A program made the position numbers and the translations under genes. The notes beneath the pieces are model-generated. The model made no database searches, was not told the DNA's origin, and saw only the letters and a program-made list of their open reading frames with translations. DNA of 11,870 nt from contig JAHLWJ010000131.1 in assembly GCA_019057975.1 (NCBI GenBank), positions 1 through 11,870 of the forward strand, read 5' to 3'. This DNA comes from Promethearchaeota archaeon (GTDB taxonomy: Archaea; Asgardarchaeota; Lokiarchaeia; Sigynarchaeales; SOKP01). This document shows positions 1 to 7,267 of the stretch, piece by piece. The number at the start of each line of letters is the position of its first letter. The stretch's first letter is position 1.

Positions 1-172
1 GTTTTAATACATTAATATTATTCAATTTTATCAAAATCTCTCTTTATAAATATTTCAATTATAAGTAAGATATGATTTCTAACTTAATAAAACAATCACT
101 TTTAATAAATATTATATCAACGAAATATTTTTTAATTACCATATTATTGTATAGTAATTATTTCTATTCTTT
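1..172. other. AT-rich stretch with no supported gene
   Basis: This stretch is very AT-rich with many stops in all frames. It holds a 7-base inverted repeat (TAATTAC at 133-139, GTAATTA at 154-160) with no flanking T-run in the transcribed direction. A short minus-strand frame open to the left edge begins at TTG 34 after an AGAGAGA, but too little is visible to call. Otherwise I see nothing. Confidence 0.5.
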
Positions 173-277
173 TTATTGCTTTCTTTCTGGATTACTATCT
201 ACAGCAATAACTTTTAATCCTAAATCTAAAGCAATCTCAATCGCCTCACATTGTTCTTCGCCAGCACCTAAAAACAT
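173..277 (-). pseudogene. truncated 5' remnant of a second ATP-grasp gene
   Basis: The minus strand encodes 34 residues from ATG at 277 to TAA at 173-175. It begins MFLGAGEEQCEAIEIA, continues GLKVIAVDSNP and stops after ERKQ. This matches the first strand-helix-strand of the neighbouring intact ATP-grasp protein (LLLLGASSDQVYAIKTA, then GIKVIVVDMNP), sharing LGA, Q, AI, G-KVI-VD and NP. The frame also continues upstream of the ATG as RIKTI, typical of such N-termini. After the stop I find no continuation in any minus-strand frame to the window edge. The start has no clear Shine-Dalgarno site. Most likely it is a decayed or recombined copy, possibly with its remainder lost. A genuine 34-residue protein is much less likely. 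Confidence 0.65.
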
Positions 278-334
278 TATGGTTTTTATTCTGTTAAAAA
301 TACATACCACGATTTAAATAGACTGTAGATTGGG

Positions 335-1564
335 TTATGGTTGTAACGTCTCCATATCGATCTTTAGCATTTTATATACCCATTTTGAACGCTCTATCGC
401 CTCTTCCCTTGAATTTCCAGTTACAATAAATACTCCAAAACGATTAGCATGACTTATTGGATTTCTATACTCATCTCCAATATTATAAAAAAATTCTAAT
501 TTTTTAAGCCATCCTTTTTTCTTAACTAAATCTAGATTGCTAACACTTTTAAAAACACCTTCCTCCGGGAACAAATATCTATTTACTACACCCTTATTAA
601 ACTTTGCTTTTAACTCAGAAAAATTTGGTTTTTCCCTCAAAGCGATTTCGATTGCCGATTTAACAATATTAACCCCACAACCAAGAGGCATTAAACTTTC
701 AGAAAAATCGCCACCGCTTAATCGAACTGCCATCTCAATCATATATGGACCTTTTTCAGTCATTACAACGTCACCTTTGGCAATTCCACGTTTAACACCT
801 AATGCCCGTGCCGCATTCACAACCAGTGATTTCACTTTCTTTTGTTCTTGTTCAGATAAAGAAGAAGGAACAGTGCCGCCATTCTCAATAATTCTTGGAG
901 CAAATCTTTTTAACAATTCATAATTTCTATCCGCAAAACCTGGCGTTTCAGCTTTATTGTCATATAAAACCGTTTCAGTGCTGATTTGTAAACCTTCCAA
1001 GTATTTCTCTACCATAACCCGACCAGAATATGAAAAGGATTTTGACTCATTATAGAGTGCACGAATATCATCTGATTCCTCTATTTTAAAAACACCTCTC
1101 GCTCCAGAACGATCAACAGGTTTAATAACCACCGGATACCCTATTCCATTTATAATTTCCTTTAATTGCCCAACAGAATTAACTAATGAAAAATAAGGAA
1201 TTGGTATGCCACATTTTTTCAATCTACATTTCATTGCATACTTATTTGTTCCCCAATAAGCTGTTTGTTTTGAGGGACCAATCCAATCAAATCGGTCACA
1301 AAGTTCAGCAATTACATCAGGAATATCACTCCCCATTGTTATTATACCATCTATTTTTTGTGTCTTCTGATATTCAAATATGAATTTAGTGAGAGCTTCT
1401 ATATCTCTTGTGCTTATTACTGCATAATCATCTGCGTATTTGAAGCCAATTGAATTTGGATTCATATCTACCACGATAACCTTGATACCTATTTCATGGG
1501 CTGTTTTTATTGCATAGACTTGATCGCTGCTCGCTCCAAGTAATAATAACATTTTATTTGGCAA
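335..1564 (-). CDS. ATP-grasp ligase (carbamoyl-phosphate-synthase/PurK-like family)
   Basis: About 409 residues from the TTG at 1564 (405 from the ATG at 1552). The pre-ATP-grasp domain is Rossmann-like: LLLLGASSDQVYAI, then GIKVIVVDMNP (26-36) and GFKYADDYAVIST. ATP-grasp motifs are the NKYAMK lysines (107-112), YPVVIKPVDRSGARGV (143-158), a flexible-loop and acid region VMVEKYLEG (183-191), and the metal-binding MIEMAVRLSGG (275-285) with E277 and R281. Such enzymes activate a carboxylate as acyl phosphate and join it to an amine or other nucleophile. With no acetyltransferase in the window, one possible role is N-acylation of the amino sugar, which is inference. The 5' end overlaps the SDR stop, making it the last intact gene of the run. 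No terminator is seen after it. Confidence 0.83.
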   Translation of the reverse strand: MPNKMLLLLGASSDQVYAIKTAHEIGIKVIVVDMNPNSIGFKYADDYAVISTRDIEALTKFIFEYQKTQKIDGIITMGSDIPDVIAELCDRFDWIGPSKQTAYWGTNKYAMKCRLKKCGIPIPYFSLVNSVGQLKEIINGIGYPVVIKPVDRSGARGVFKIEESDDIRALYNESKSFSYSGRVMVEKYLEGLQISTETVLYDNKAETPGFADRNYELLKRFAPRIIENGGTVPSSLSEQEQKKVKSLVVNAARALGVKRGIAKGDVVMTEKGPYMIEMAVRLSGGDFSESLMPLGCGVNIVKSAIEIALREKPNFSELKAKFNKGVVNRYLFPEEGVFKSVSNLDLVKKKGWLKKLEFFYNIGDEYRNPISHANRFGVFIVTGNSREEAIERSKWVYKMLKIDMETLQP

Positions 1565-2306
1565 AATAACTCCCACCATTTACACATATTGTTTGACCTG
1601 TTATAAAATTCTGCTCATCGGATGCTAATAGTATTGCTACTGATGTAACATCATTGATTTGTCCTGGTCTTTTTAAAAGCATCATTTCTATTGTTTTCTG
1701 TCCAGAATCCGTTTTTAATTCTTCACGCGTTAAATCGGTTTCGATCATTCCAGGAGCAATTGCATTAACTAATATGTTATGTGGAGCACCATATCTCGCT
1801 AAACATTGAGTCAAGGAAATTAACCCTGCTTTTGAAACGGCATAATGTACTGTTTTAGGACCACCATACTGACCACTAACCGAAGAAATATTAATTATTC
1901 GACCAGAGTTTTGTCTTTCCATAATAGGCATAATTTCCTGCGAACAGATAAATGCTCCTTTAAGATTTATAGACATTATTAAATCCCATTCCTCATCAGT
2001 AATTTCGTAAAATGTTTTTGGCATATTAATTCCTGCATTGTTTACCAATATGTCAATACAACCAAATTTATTGAGCGTTTCTCGAACCGCATTTTTTATT
2101 AATTTTCGATTCACTACATCAAAACGAATAGTTATATTTTCACATTGAAATTTATCTATTTCTTCGGAGGTTTTTTTTGCAGCTATCTCATTTGAGTGAT
2201 ATCCAATAATGACTCTTGCACCCTCTTTTGCAAACGCTAACGCAATTCCTTTGCCAATGCCTCTACTTGCTCCAGTAATGAAACAAACCTTATCTTTCAG
2301 TCGCAT
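1554..2306 (-). CDS. short-chain dehydrogenase/reductase (classical FabG-like SDR)
   Basis: A complete 250-residue NAD(P)H-dependent SDR. TGASRGIG (11-18) is the dinucleotide-binding motif, NNAG (89-92) and N114 are structural and catalytic, and S141/S142 with Y155-x3-K159 (YAVSK) complete the catalytic set. NAIAPGMIETDLT (181-193) and the C-terminal ITGQTICVNGGSY are family hallmarks. It would reduce a keto group or oxidise a hydroxyl on a small cytoplasmic substrate. The ATG at 2306 has GAGGTG (2312-2317) 5 bases upstream, nearly the same context as the DXS-like gene. The start lies within the last 17 bases of that gene, so the two are co-expressed. Its likely substrate is the ketone made by the DXS-like enzyme, which is inference. 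FabG function in fatty-acid synthesis is less likely given the context. Confidence 0.88.
   Translation of the reverse strand: MRLKDKVCFITGASRGIGKGIALAFAKEGARVIIGYHSNEIAAKKTSEEIDKFQCENITIRFDVVNRKLIKNAVRETLNKFGCIDILVNNAGINMPKTFYEITDEEWDLIMSINLKGAFICSQEIMPIMERQNSGRIINISSVSGQYGGPKTVHYAVSKAGLISLTQCLARYGAPHNILVNAIAPGMIETDLTREELKTDSGQKTIEMMLLKRPGQINDVTSVAILLASDEQNFITGQTICVNGGSYFAK
1570..1574 (-). promoter_or_regulatory. Shine-Dalgarno site for the ATP-grasp gene, favouring a TTG start
   Basis: GGGAG, inside the end of the SDR gene, lies 5 bases before an in-frame TTG at 1564. It is 17 bases before the ATG at 1552, which is too far. The upstream ATG at 1579 precedes the site and has none of its own. 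Confidence 0.55.
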
Positions 2307-4065
2307 TAAACCACCTCTTTATAATTTTGTTAAATATTGTTTTGGTGTCTAATCCATACAAGTTTGTCAGTTCCTCATCCGAACCGGGTATTGCATATAC
2401 TGTGGGCACGCCAATTCGTAATAAATCAACATGTATGCTATTGTCTAAAATTAGATCGCCAATAGAACTTCCCACTCCACCTTCTAAGACATATTCTTCA
2501 ATTGTAACAACATGTTTAGATTCTCCCATAATTTTGACCAATTGTTTTTCAGGCAGTGGTTTTAAGTATCTTAAGTTGATAAGGCCAGAATCAATTCTTC
2601 TCTTCCGTAAGAGGGTATGTACCTCTCTTGCAATTTTGAATTTATTTCCCACTGTAATAATAAGCAAATCCTCGCCTTGTTCTAAAATTTCAGCCTTTTG
2701 AAAATCTTCATCAGATTCCTTATGAATATCAACAATATTTGAATAATTGTCTAAAGGACCGTAGGGCATCAATATCATGCATGGTTGAGAAAGATGTACC
2801 AAATTATAGAGAATCATACGTTCTAGTTCATTAATATCCTTTGGGTACATGATTTTCAAATTTGGTATGCACTTTAGATATGAAAAATCATAAATGCCAT
2901 GGTGTGTTGGGCTATCATATCCAGCAAAACCAGAGCGTACACCCAATATCATGACAGGTAAATTCATAAAACAAACATCGTGAAATAATTGGTCAAATGC
3001 TCGCTGCATGAATGTTGTTTGGTAAAATATGATAGGTTTATAGTTGCCTAATGCTAGCCCTGCTGCTAATGCCATTGCATGTTGCTCTTCCATTCCTGGA
3101 TCAAAACACCGTTCTGGATATGTATCAAAGCATTTTTGTAATCCTGTAGCATAAATTGTAGATGGTGTAATAGTAATGATTTTATCATCTTTCCTCATCT
3201 CATCCATAATGACCTCAGATGCAACATCTTGATAACTTTTTACTACATATTCCTCTTTTGTTTTGCCTGTTTCAATATCAAATGGGAATGAAAAATGCAT
3301 GAGATAAACATGGTTTTTTGCAGGAAGATATCCATGCCCCTTCTCAGTTTTCAGATGAACAATAGGAATTTTTTTTGATTTCTTAGCTTCTTTTAATGTG
3401 TTAATGATAGATTCTATATTATGCCCATCTACCGGTCCGATATATTCATAACCTAGTGTCGTAAAAAATGTGTCATTTTTTCTAGATTTTAAACTCTCTA
3501 AATAGTTATGTAATGCACCAAAACCTTTACTGATTGCATAGCCATTATTATTCAGAACAATAATAAATTTTAAATCTTTTTCTACAGATATATGATTCAA
3601 TGCTTCTAGAGCCATACCCTCACAAAGAGACCCATCACCAATAATCGAAACAACATAATTGTTTCCTTCATTCAATTTTTCAGATATTGCAAGTCCCAAT
3701 CCAATGGATAAAGAAGTTCCTGCATGTGAGGCCTCCATTATATCATGTTCGCTTTCAGCTCTTGATATAAATCGGCTCATTCCATTGAGAGTATTTAATG
3801 TCTTAAATTCTCTGGCTCTACTCGTCAATATTTTGTGGGTGTATCCCTGATGTCCAGTATCCCAAACAATTTTATCCTTTGGAGAGTCAAAACAGTAATG
3901 TAAAGCAATAGATAGTTCAATTGTGCCAAGGTTTGCTCCAATGTGCCCACCTGTTTCTGAAATAGATTCAATCAAAAAATTACGTATGTTTTCTGCTAAT
4001 GTACCTAATTTAATATATGATAATTTCTTTACATCTTCGATGAAGAATGTATCGATCCGCTTCAT
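2290..4065 (-). CDS. DXS-like thiamine-diphosphate enzyme (transketolase/1-deoxyxylulose-5-phosphate synthase family)
   Basis: A 591-residue protein aligning end to end with DXS but about 30 residues shorter than usual. TGGHIGANLG (38-47, with H41), WDTGHQGYTHKILTSR (68-83) and SHAGTSLS (113-120) match DXS. The ThDP site is GDGSLCEG (143-150) to NNNGYAIS (172-179). The second half has the cofactor-activating E327 (GMEEQHA), R355 (TFMQRAFDQ), R377, and D384 and H388 (GYDSPTHHG). The DXS YPRG arginine that binds the glyceraldehyde-3-phosphate phosphate is replaced by MPYGP (433-437). Family logic predicts decarboxylation of pyruvate and acyloin transfer to an aldehyde, here probably non-phosphorylated. 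Start: GAGGTG (4071-4076) lies 5 bases before the ATG, which overlaps the previous stop. The SDR and ATP-grasp neighbours argue for sugar tailoring rather than isoprenoid synthesis, though a housekeeping DXS cannot be excluded without the genome. Confidence 0.85.
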   Translation of the reverse strand: MKRIDTFFIEDVKKLSYIKLGTLAENIRNFLIESISETGGHIGANLGTIELSIALHYCFDSPKDKIVWDTGHQGYTHKILTSRAREFKTLNTLNGMSRFISRAESEHDIMEASHAGTSLSIGLGLAISEKLNEGNNYVVSIIGDGSLCEGMALEALNHISVEKDLKFIIVLNNNGYAISKGFGALHNYLESLKSRKNDTFFTTLGYEYIGPVDGHNIESIINTLKEAKKSKKIPIVHLKTEKGHGYLPAKNHVYLMHFSFPFDIETGKTKEEYVVKSYQDVASEVIMDEMRKDDKIITITPSTIYATGLQKCFDTYPERCFDPGMEEQHAMALAAGLALGNYKPIIFYQTTFMQRAFDQLFHDVCFMNLPVMILGVRSGFAGYDSPTHHGIYDFSYLKCIPNLKIMYPKDINELERMILYNLVHLSQPCMILMPYGPLDNYSNIVDIHKESDEDFQKAEILEQGEDLLIITVGNKFKIAREVHTLLRKRRIDSGLINLRYLKPLPEKQLVKIMGESKHVVTIEEYVLEGGVGSSIGDLILDNSIHVDLLRIGVPTVYAIPGSDEELTNLYGLDTKTIFNKIIKRWFNATER

Positions 4066-5276
4066 TTAATCACCTCTTTTTTTCTGCAAATTCCCATCAT
4101 ATTATTTCCATGCTCATCCTCTATATATTCTCCACTGTTTTTTGAGCCGTATGTTTTAATCACTTTAAATTCCGAGCTTAAAAGTTTTTTAAATTCCTCT
4201 AAGGAATATTCCTTTTCATGCCAAGGAACAACAGGTACACTACCCATAAGATTCTGAGGTGTTGTGCAGATAAATAACCCATTATTTTTAAGCACACTTT
4301 TAACCCCTTTCAAATAACTCGACACTTTATCCACTGGGATGTGCTCTATTGTCTCCATACTTAAAACAGCATCAAAATAATTATTTTTAAATGTTAAATT
4401 AGTGGCATCTTGAACCTCAAAAGATACATTTTTTAAATTATATTTATAAATATTTTCTGATATAATTTCCTTATCTATATCAGCACCAATAATTTTATTT
4501 ACAAATTGGCTAATATATTCAGTGCCATATCCAGTACCGCATGCAATATCTAGTACTATATCGGTCTCTTTTAGAAACTGTTTTGCAAACATATATCTAT
4601 AAAAATTAAAATTACCAACATCACTCGCTTTATCTTTCACTATATATGTTGATTCTCCATAAAAAATATCTTTTGACTGTTCGCGTACTTTTTTTAAATA
4701 TTCAATCGAGTATTGAGGAAGTACAGTATAGATCGAAGCATTAAAACGCTCACGATTATTCTCAATATATGAAGTAAATCGTGCAAGATTAATATTCTTT
4801 CTATCTGCTGGTAGTTCGTTTATTTCATTAAAAACCAAATTTAAAAAATCTCTTTTAAACACTTTTCCAGTAAAATGCGGTGGGAATCCATCTGGCATTG
4901 ATATATAATTATAATTATGTTTAAGTAGCTCATTTGTCATATTTTTTAAGATCCCGGCATCTACAAAACAATTCTGACCCATAACATGTATTATAGTCTC
5001 TCCCTTCACAAAATCCGCTGCATCTATACAACGTTTAAGTACATTACCCATTGAGCCGAAAAAACATTTTACACCGTATTTTTCTGCAATATCCTTAAAG
5101 ATATTATTGTCTGTATCATTTGGCACAGCAATACATACGTCTTGTAATATATTCATTGTTTTTAATTTCCTAATTACATGTTCAACTACATATAGACCCT
5201 CTACTTCACACAATGAGTAGTCTTTTGTCCCATCCCAACCTTTACTATGTGCTTGGATAATTCCTATTACTTTCAT
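4062..5276 (-). CDS. fusion: degenerate SpsF-like nucleotidyltransferase domain plus class I SAM methyltransferase
   Basis: A 404-residue two-domain protein. Residues 1-200 follow the SpsF layout: VIGIIQAHSKGWDGTKDYSL replaces the CTP loop of the neighbouring SpsF, and VVEHVIRKLK, CFFGSMGNVLKRC, HVMGQNCFVDAGILKNM and YIENNRERFNASI line up with later SpsF segments. The loop's GSTRLPGK core is lost, SDCP has become QNCF so the metal-binding aspartate is missing, and the RLTVD acid has no clear match. The domain is probably not catalytic. Residues about 235-395 are a SAM methyltransferase: motif I VLDIACGTGYG (241-251), D266 in GADID, QDATNL (289-294) and METIEHIP (307-314). The start has only a weak GAG upstream. 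The stop overlaps the next ATG (ATGA). Suggested role: methylation of a CMP-bound or related sugar, with the N-domain as a docking module; this is inference. Confidence 0.8.
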   Translation of the reverse strand: MKVIGIIQAHSKGWDGTKDYSLCEVEGLYVVEHVIRKLKTMNILQDVCIAVPNDTDNNIFKDIAEKYGVKCFFGSMGNVLKRCIDAADFVKGETIIHVMGQNCFVDAGILKNMTNELLKHNYNYISMPDGFPPHFTGKVFKRDFLNLVFNEINELPADRKNINLARFTSYIENNRERFNASIYTVLPQYSIEYLKKVREQSKDIFYGESTYIVKDKASDVGNFNFYRYMFAKQFLKETDIVLDIACGTGYGTEYISQFVNKIIGADIDKEIISENIYKYNLKNVSFEVQDATNLTFKNNYFDAVLSMETIEHIPVDKVSSYLKGVKSVLKNNGLFICTTPQNLMGSVPVVPWHEKEYSLEEFKKLLSSEFKVIKTYGSKNSGEYIEDEHGNNMMGICRKKEVIK

Positions 5277-5283
5277 ACTTCAC

Positions 5284-6234
5284 TCACATCTCTTTTATAA
5301 CATTTTCTTTAACTTTCCCCACAATTACAAATTCTCTTCCTATGCTATTATCCGCTAAAAATTTATAAATAGAATTTAAACATTCTTCCTTATATTTATA
5401 CATATTTTCCTCAAATATTTTTCGCTTAAAGTGACATTCTCTCCCTAATTTATCATTTCCAACATAATTATCCCCACTCAATAAAAAAAACTCCATCGGG
5501 AATGTCCCAACAGATTCAACGATCTTAAATCCAAATCTTTCAAGAAGCTTTTTAATTGATCCAAAATCAAAATAATTAATATGCTGTGGTGGTGCAACCC
5601 ACCAGGGTTTATAACCTAAATTATTTCGTAAAATATTTTGTAAAGGATTATAATCATTAGGCGAAATAATACATATAATCCCTTTAGATTTTAATATATT
5701 TTTTGCTATTTTAATAATTGATATAGGGTCAGGTAAATGTTCAATAACGGTATTCATATATATAACATTAAATTCACCATATTCTTTTATGCTTTTTTTA
5801 TCAAAGAATTTATTTATAACTTTTACTCCAAGCTTCTTAGAATATTCATATGCTTGTTTTGAGGGCTCAAACCCAAGCACATCCCAACCTAGTTCTTTAC
5901 CGCATTTTAAAAAGTATCCTGGCCCTGGTCCAATTTCTAGTAATTTTCTATCTTTTTTTGTGCAATATTTATCAAATAATTGATAATAATTGCGATATGT
6001 AAGTTCCCACCATTCTAAATCTTCTTCTGTACTTTTAAAATATGTTGGTTTTTCAGTAGAATAAAATTCTTCTTTATATAACATATTCAATTCTTCTGGT
6101 GTCGGGATTGGTATAACATGTTTAAATCCACAAGTCTTACAATCAATCACATCAAAATTATCTTTTGAATCTATTATTTCTCCATAATGTTCTATGCCTG
6201 TTAGTGGATAAATAAAATGTTTTATTTTAGACAT
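5284..6234 (-). CDS. class I SAM-dependent methyltransferase, probable sugar or glycan O/N-methyltransferase
   Basis: A 316-residue protein with a Rossmann-like SAM domain. Motif I is LLEIGPGPGYF (residues 98-108), the ribose-binding acid is E123 in LGFEPSKQA, and the post-II region is NTVIEHLPDP (161-170). ISPNDYNPLQ (190-199) and the W-rich YKPWWVAPPQHINYFD (208-223) resemble Methyltransf_23-type enzymes from polysaccharide loci. The N-terminus holds one CxxC (C32, C35, in DCKTCGFKH). In many relatives two such pairs form a zinc site; here the first pair is absent and histidines (H6, H16) occupy that region. The gene starts 7 bases after the PseG stop and is followed by a 7-base gap. It probably methylates the sugar or an intermediate made here, but its acceptor cannot be read from sequence. 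Intact and normal in length. Confidence 0.82.
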   Translation of the reverse strand: MSKIKHFIYPLTGIEHYGEIIDSKDNFDVIDCKTCGFKHVIPIPTPEELNMLYKEEFYSTEKPTYFKSTEEDLEWWELTYRNYYQLFDKYCTKKDRKLLEIGPGPGYFLKCGKELGWDVLGFEPSKQAYEYSKKLGVKVINKFFDKKSIKEYGEFNVIYMNTVIEHLPDPISIIKIAKNILKSKGIICIISPNDYNPLQNILRNNLGYKPWWVAPPQHINYFDFGSIKKLLERFGFKIVESVGTFPMEFFLLSGDNYVGNDKLGRECHFKRKIFEENMYKYKEECLNSIYKFLADNSIGREFVIVGKVKENVIKEM

Positions 6235-6238
6235 TTTT

Positions 6239-6243
6239 ACCTC
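6239..6243 (-). promoter_or_regulatory. Shine-Dalgarno site that sets the first methyltransferase start
   Basis: GAGGT lies 4 bases before the ATG at 6234 and overlaps the PseG stop (TGA, 6242-6244). An in-frame TTG at 6249 would sit upstream of this site and has none of its own, so 6234 is preferred. Confidence 0.75.
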
Positions 6244-7267
6244 ATGCAATTAGCTGTCCTAATCTGTAAGTACCTTTTCTATCAATCAAATTATCACATC
6301 GTTTAACCAAAATTTTATAATGTTTATTATCAGTTAGTAACTTTGTAATCCCACTATATAAAATGTTTGGAGTAATATTTTTAAAATAGCCTAAATCTTC
6401 AAATACATTATATCTTTCTTTCAATATCTTCGCAGCTTTTGCATTTTCTCTACTATGTGAAATACAAATTGTAGGTATTTGTAGATAAATCATCTCATAA
6501 ATACTTATTCCAAAGGTACAGATTACTATATCTGCTTTTTTAAATTCTTCCAATGAATATGGGAGGACTTTAAAATTACCAGGTAGATTAATAATTATCT
6601 TTTTCAATTCATCCTTATATTTAAATGCCTTACCAACTAATACTAAAAAGTTTGCTTTTAATTTCATTTCTTTTAACCATGGAATTAACTTAAGTAAAAC
6701 ACCTTCTGGGTCCGTTCCTCCAGTAGTTACTAAAATATTCGGTGGATAATGAAAATTATGATTTATTTTATTTTTTAAATCTAAAATCTCATTTCTTAAT
6801 ATTATATACTCTGGACCCGCCTTTACTTGATTAATTCTCTCTGATGATAGGTATTTTTTTAGAATATTTTTATCAAGATGAGCATTTGGAAAAATAATCT
6901 CATCACATTCTGATAAACCGGGACAGATATTATCAAACATTACAGTCCTAATATTACTTTGCTTAAACTCCTTTAGGCAATCTATACTATAAGGATACTT
7001 TTTATCTAAAACTACAGTATCTGGCTTCAAAACAGATTTTATCCTTTCTAAAAAAACTTCTTCCGATTCATCTTTCTCCTTTAAAAATATCGCAAAGTTA
7101 TTATCTCTAATAAATAAATTTGCATCATCTTTCATAGTGGCAAAGATAATCTGATGTTGGGATTGTAATTCATTTGCCATCGTCAAACACCTGATTAAAT
7201 GACCCAGACCTATATCAAAAGATGCATCACAACGAAAAATAATTTTAAATGATTTATCTTTGATGAT
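6242..7267 (-). CDS. spsG: UDP-sugar hydrolase, PseG/SpsG family, with no canonical start codon
   Basis: PseG/SpsG-like GT-B-fold hydrolase, expected to cleave UDP from the diamino-deoxy sugar before the synthase step. The conserved N-terminus KIIFRCDASFDIGLGH is read from 7246 down to 7199. Its GLGH histidine (codon 7199-7201) corresponds to the PseG catalytic base. LVTTGGTDPEG and the nucleotide-binding FGISIYEMIYLQIPT follow, and the ORF is uninterrupted to TGA at 6242. The first canonical in-frame start is TTG at 7186, then ATG at 7180; both lie downstream of the catalytic histidine. The frame is open only back to a stop at 7277-7279 and contains no ATG, GTG or TTG there. I place the start tentatively at the ATC at 7267, about six bases after an AGGA. 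Alternatives are ATT/ATA initiation, fusion to SpsF by recoding, or a one-base sequence error. Family secure; start uncertain. Confidence 0.8.
   Translation of the reverse strand: MIKDKSFKIIFRCDASFDIGLGHLIRCLTMANELQSQHQIIFATMKDDANLFIRDNNFAIFLKEKDESEEVFLERIKSVLKPDTVVLDKKYPYSIDCLKEFKQSNIRTVMFDNICPGLSECDEIIFPNAHLDKNILKKYLSSERINQVKAGPEYIILRNEILDLKNKINHNFHYPPNILVTTGGTDPEGVLLKLIPWLKEMKLKANFLVLVGKAFKYKDELKKIIINLPGNFKVLPYSLEEFKKADIVICTFGISIYEMIYLQIPTICISHSRENAKAAKILKERYNVFEDLGYFKNITPNILYSGITKLLTDNKHYKILVKRCDNLIDRKGTYRLGQLIA

Noticed and set aside
1..34. Minus-strand frame open to the left edge, starting at TTG 34 after AGAGAGA
   Set aside because: Only about eleven codons are visible, with no motif. 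The start codon and spacing are poor, so it cannot be told from chance.
133..160. Inverted repeat TAATTAC/GTAATTA as a terminator
   Set aside because: The stem is seven A/T-rich pairs, and the minus-strand transcript would be followed by A's instead of U's, so it does not resemble an intrinsic terminator.
72..317. Plus-strand open frame of 81 residues
   Set aside because: It has low-complexity I/L/S/F-rich composition, no Shine-Dalgarno site and no recognisable motif, and lies opposite the minus-strand ATP-grasp remnant, whose residues match a known fold.
537..923. Plus-strand open frame of 128 residues
   Set aside because: It is antisense to the conserved ATP-grasp gene and its sequence shows no family signature, so it is a shadow. 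The same applies to plus-strand frames at 1186-1383, 2327-2701, 3659-3850, 5789-5983 and 10688-10909.
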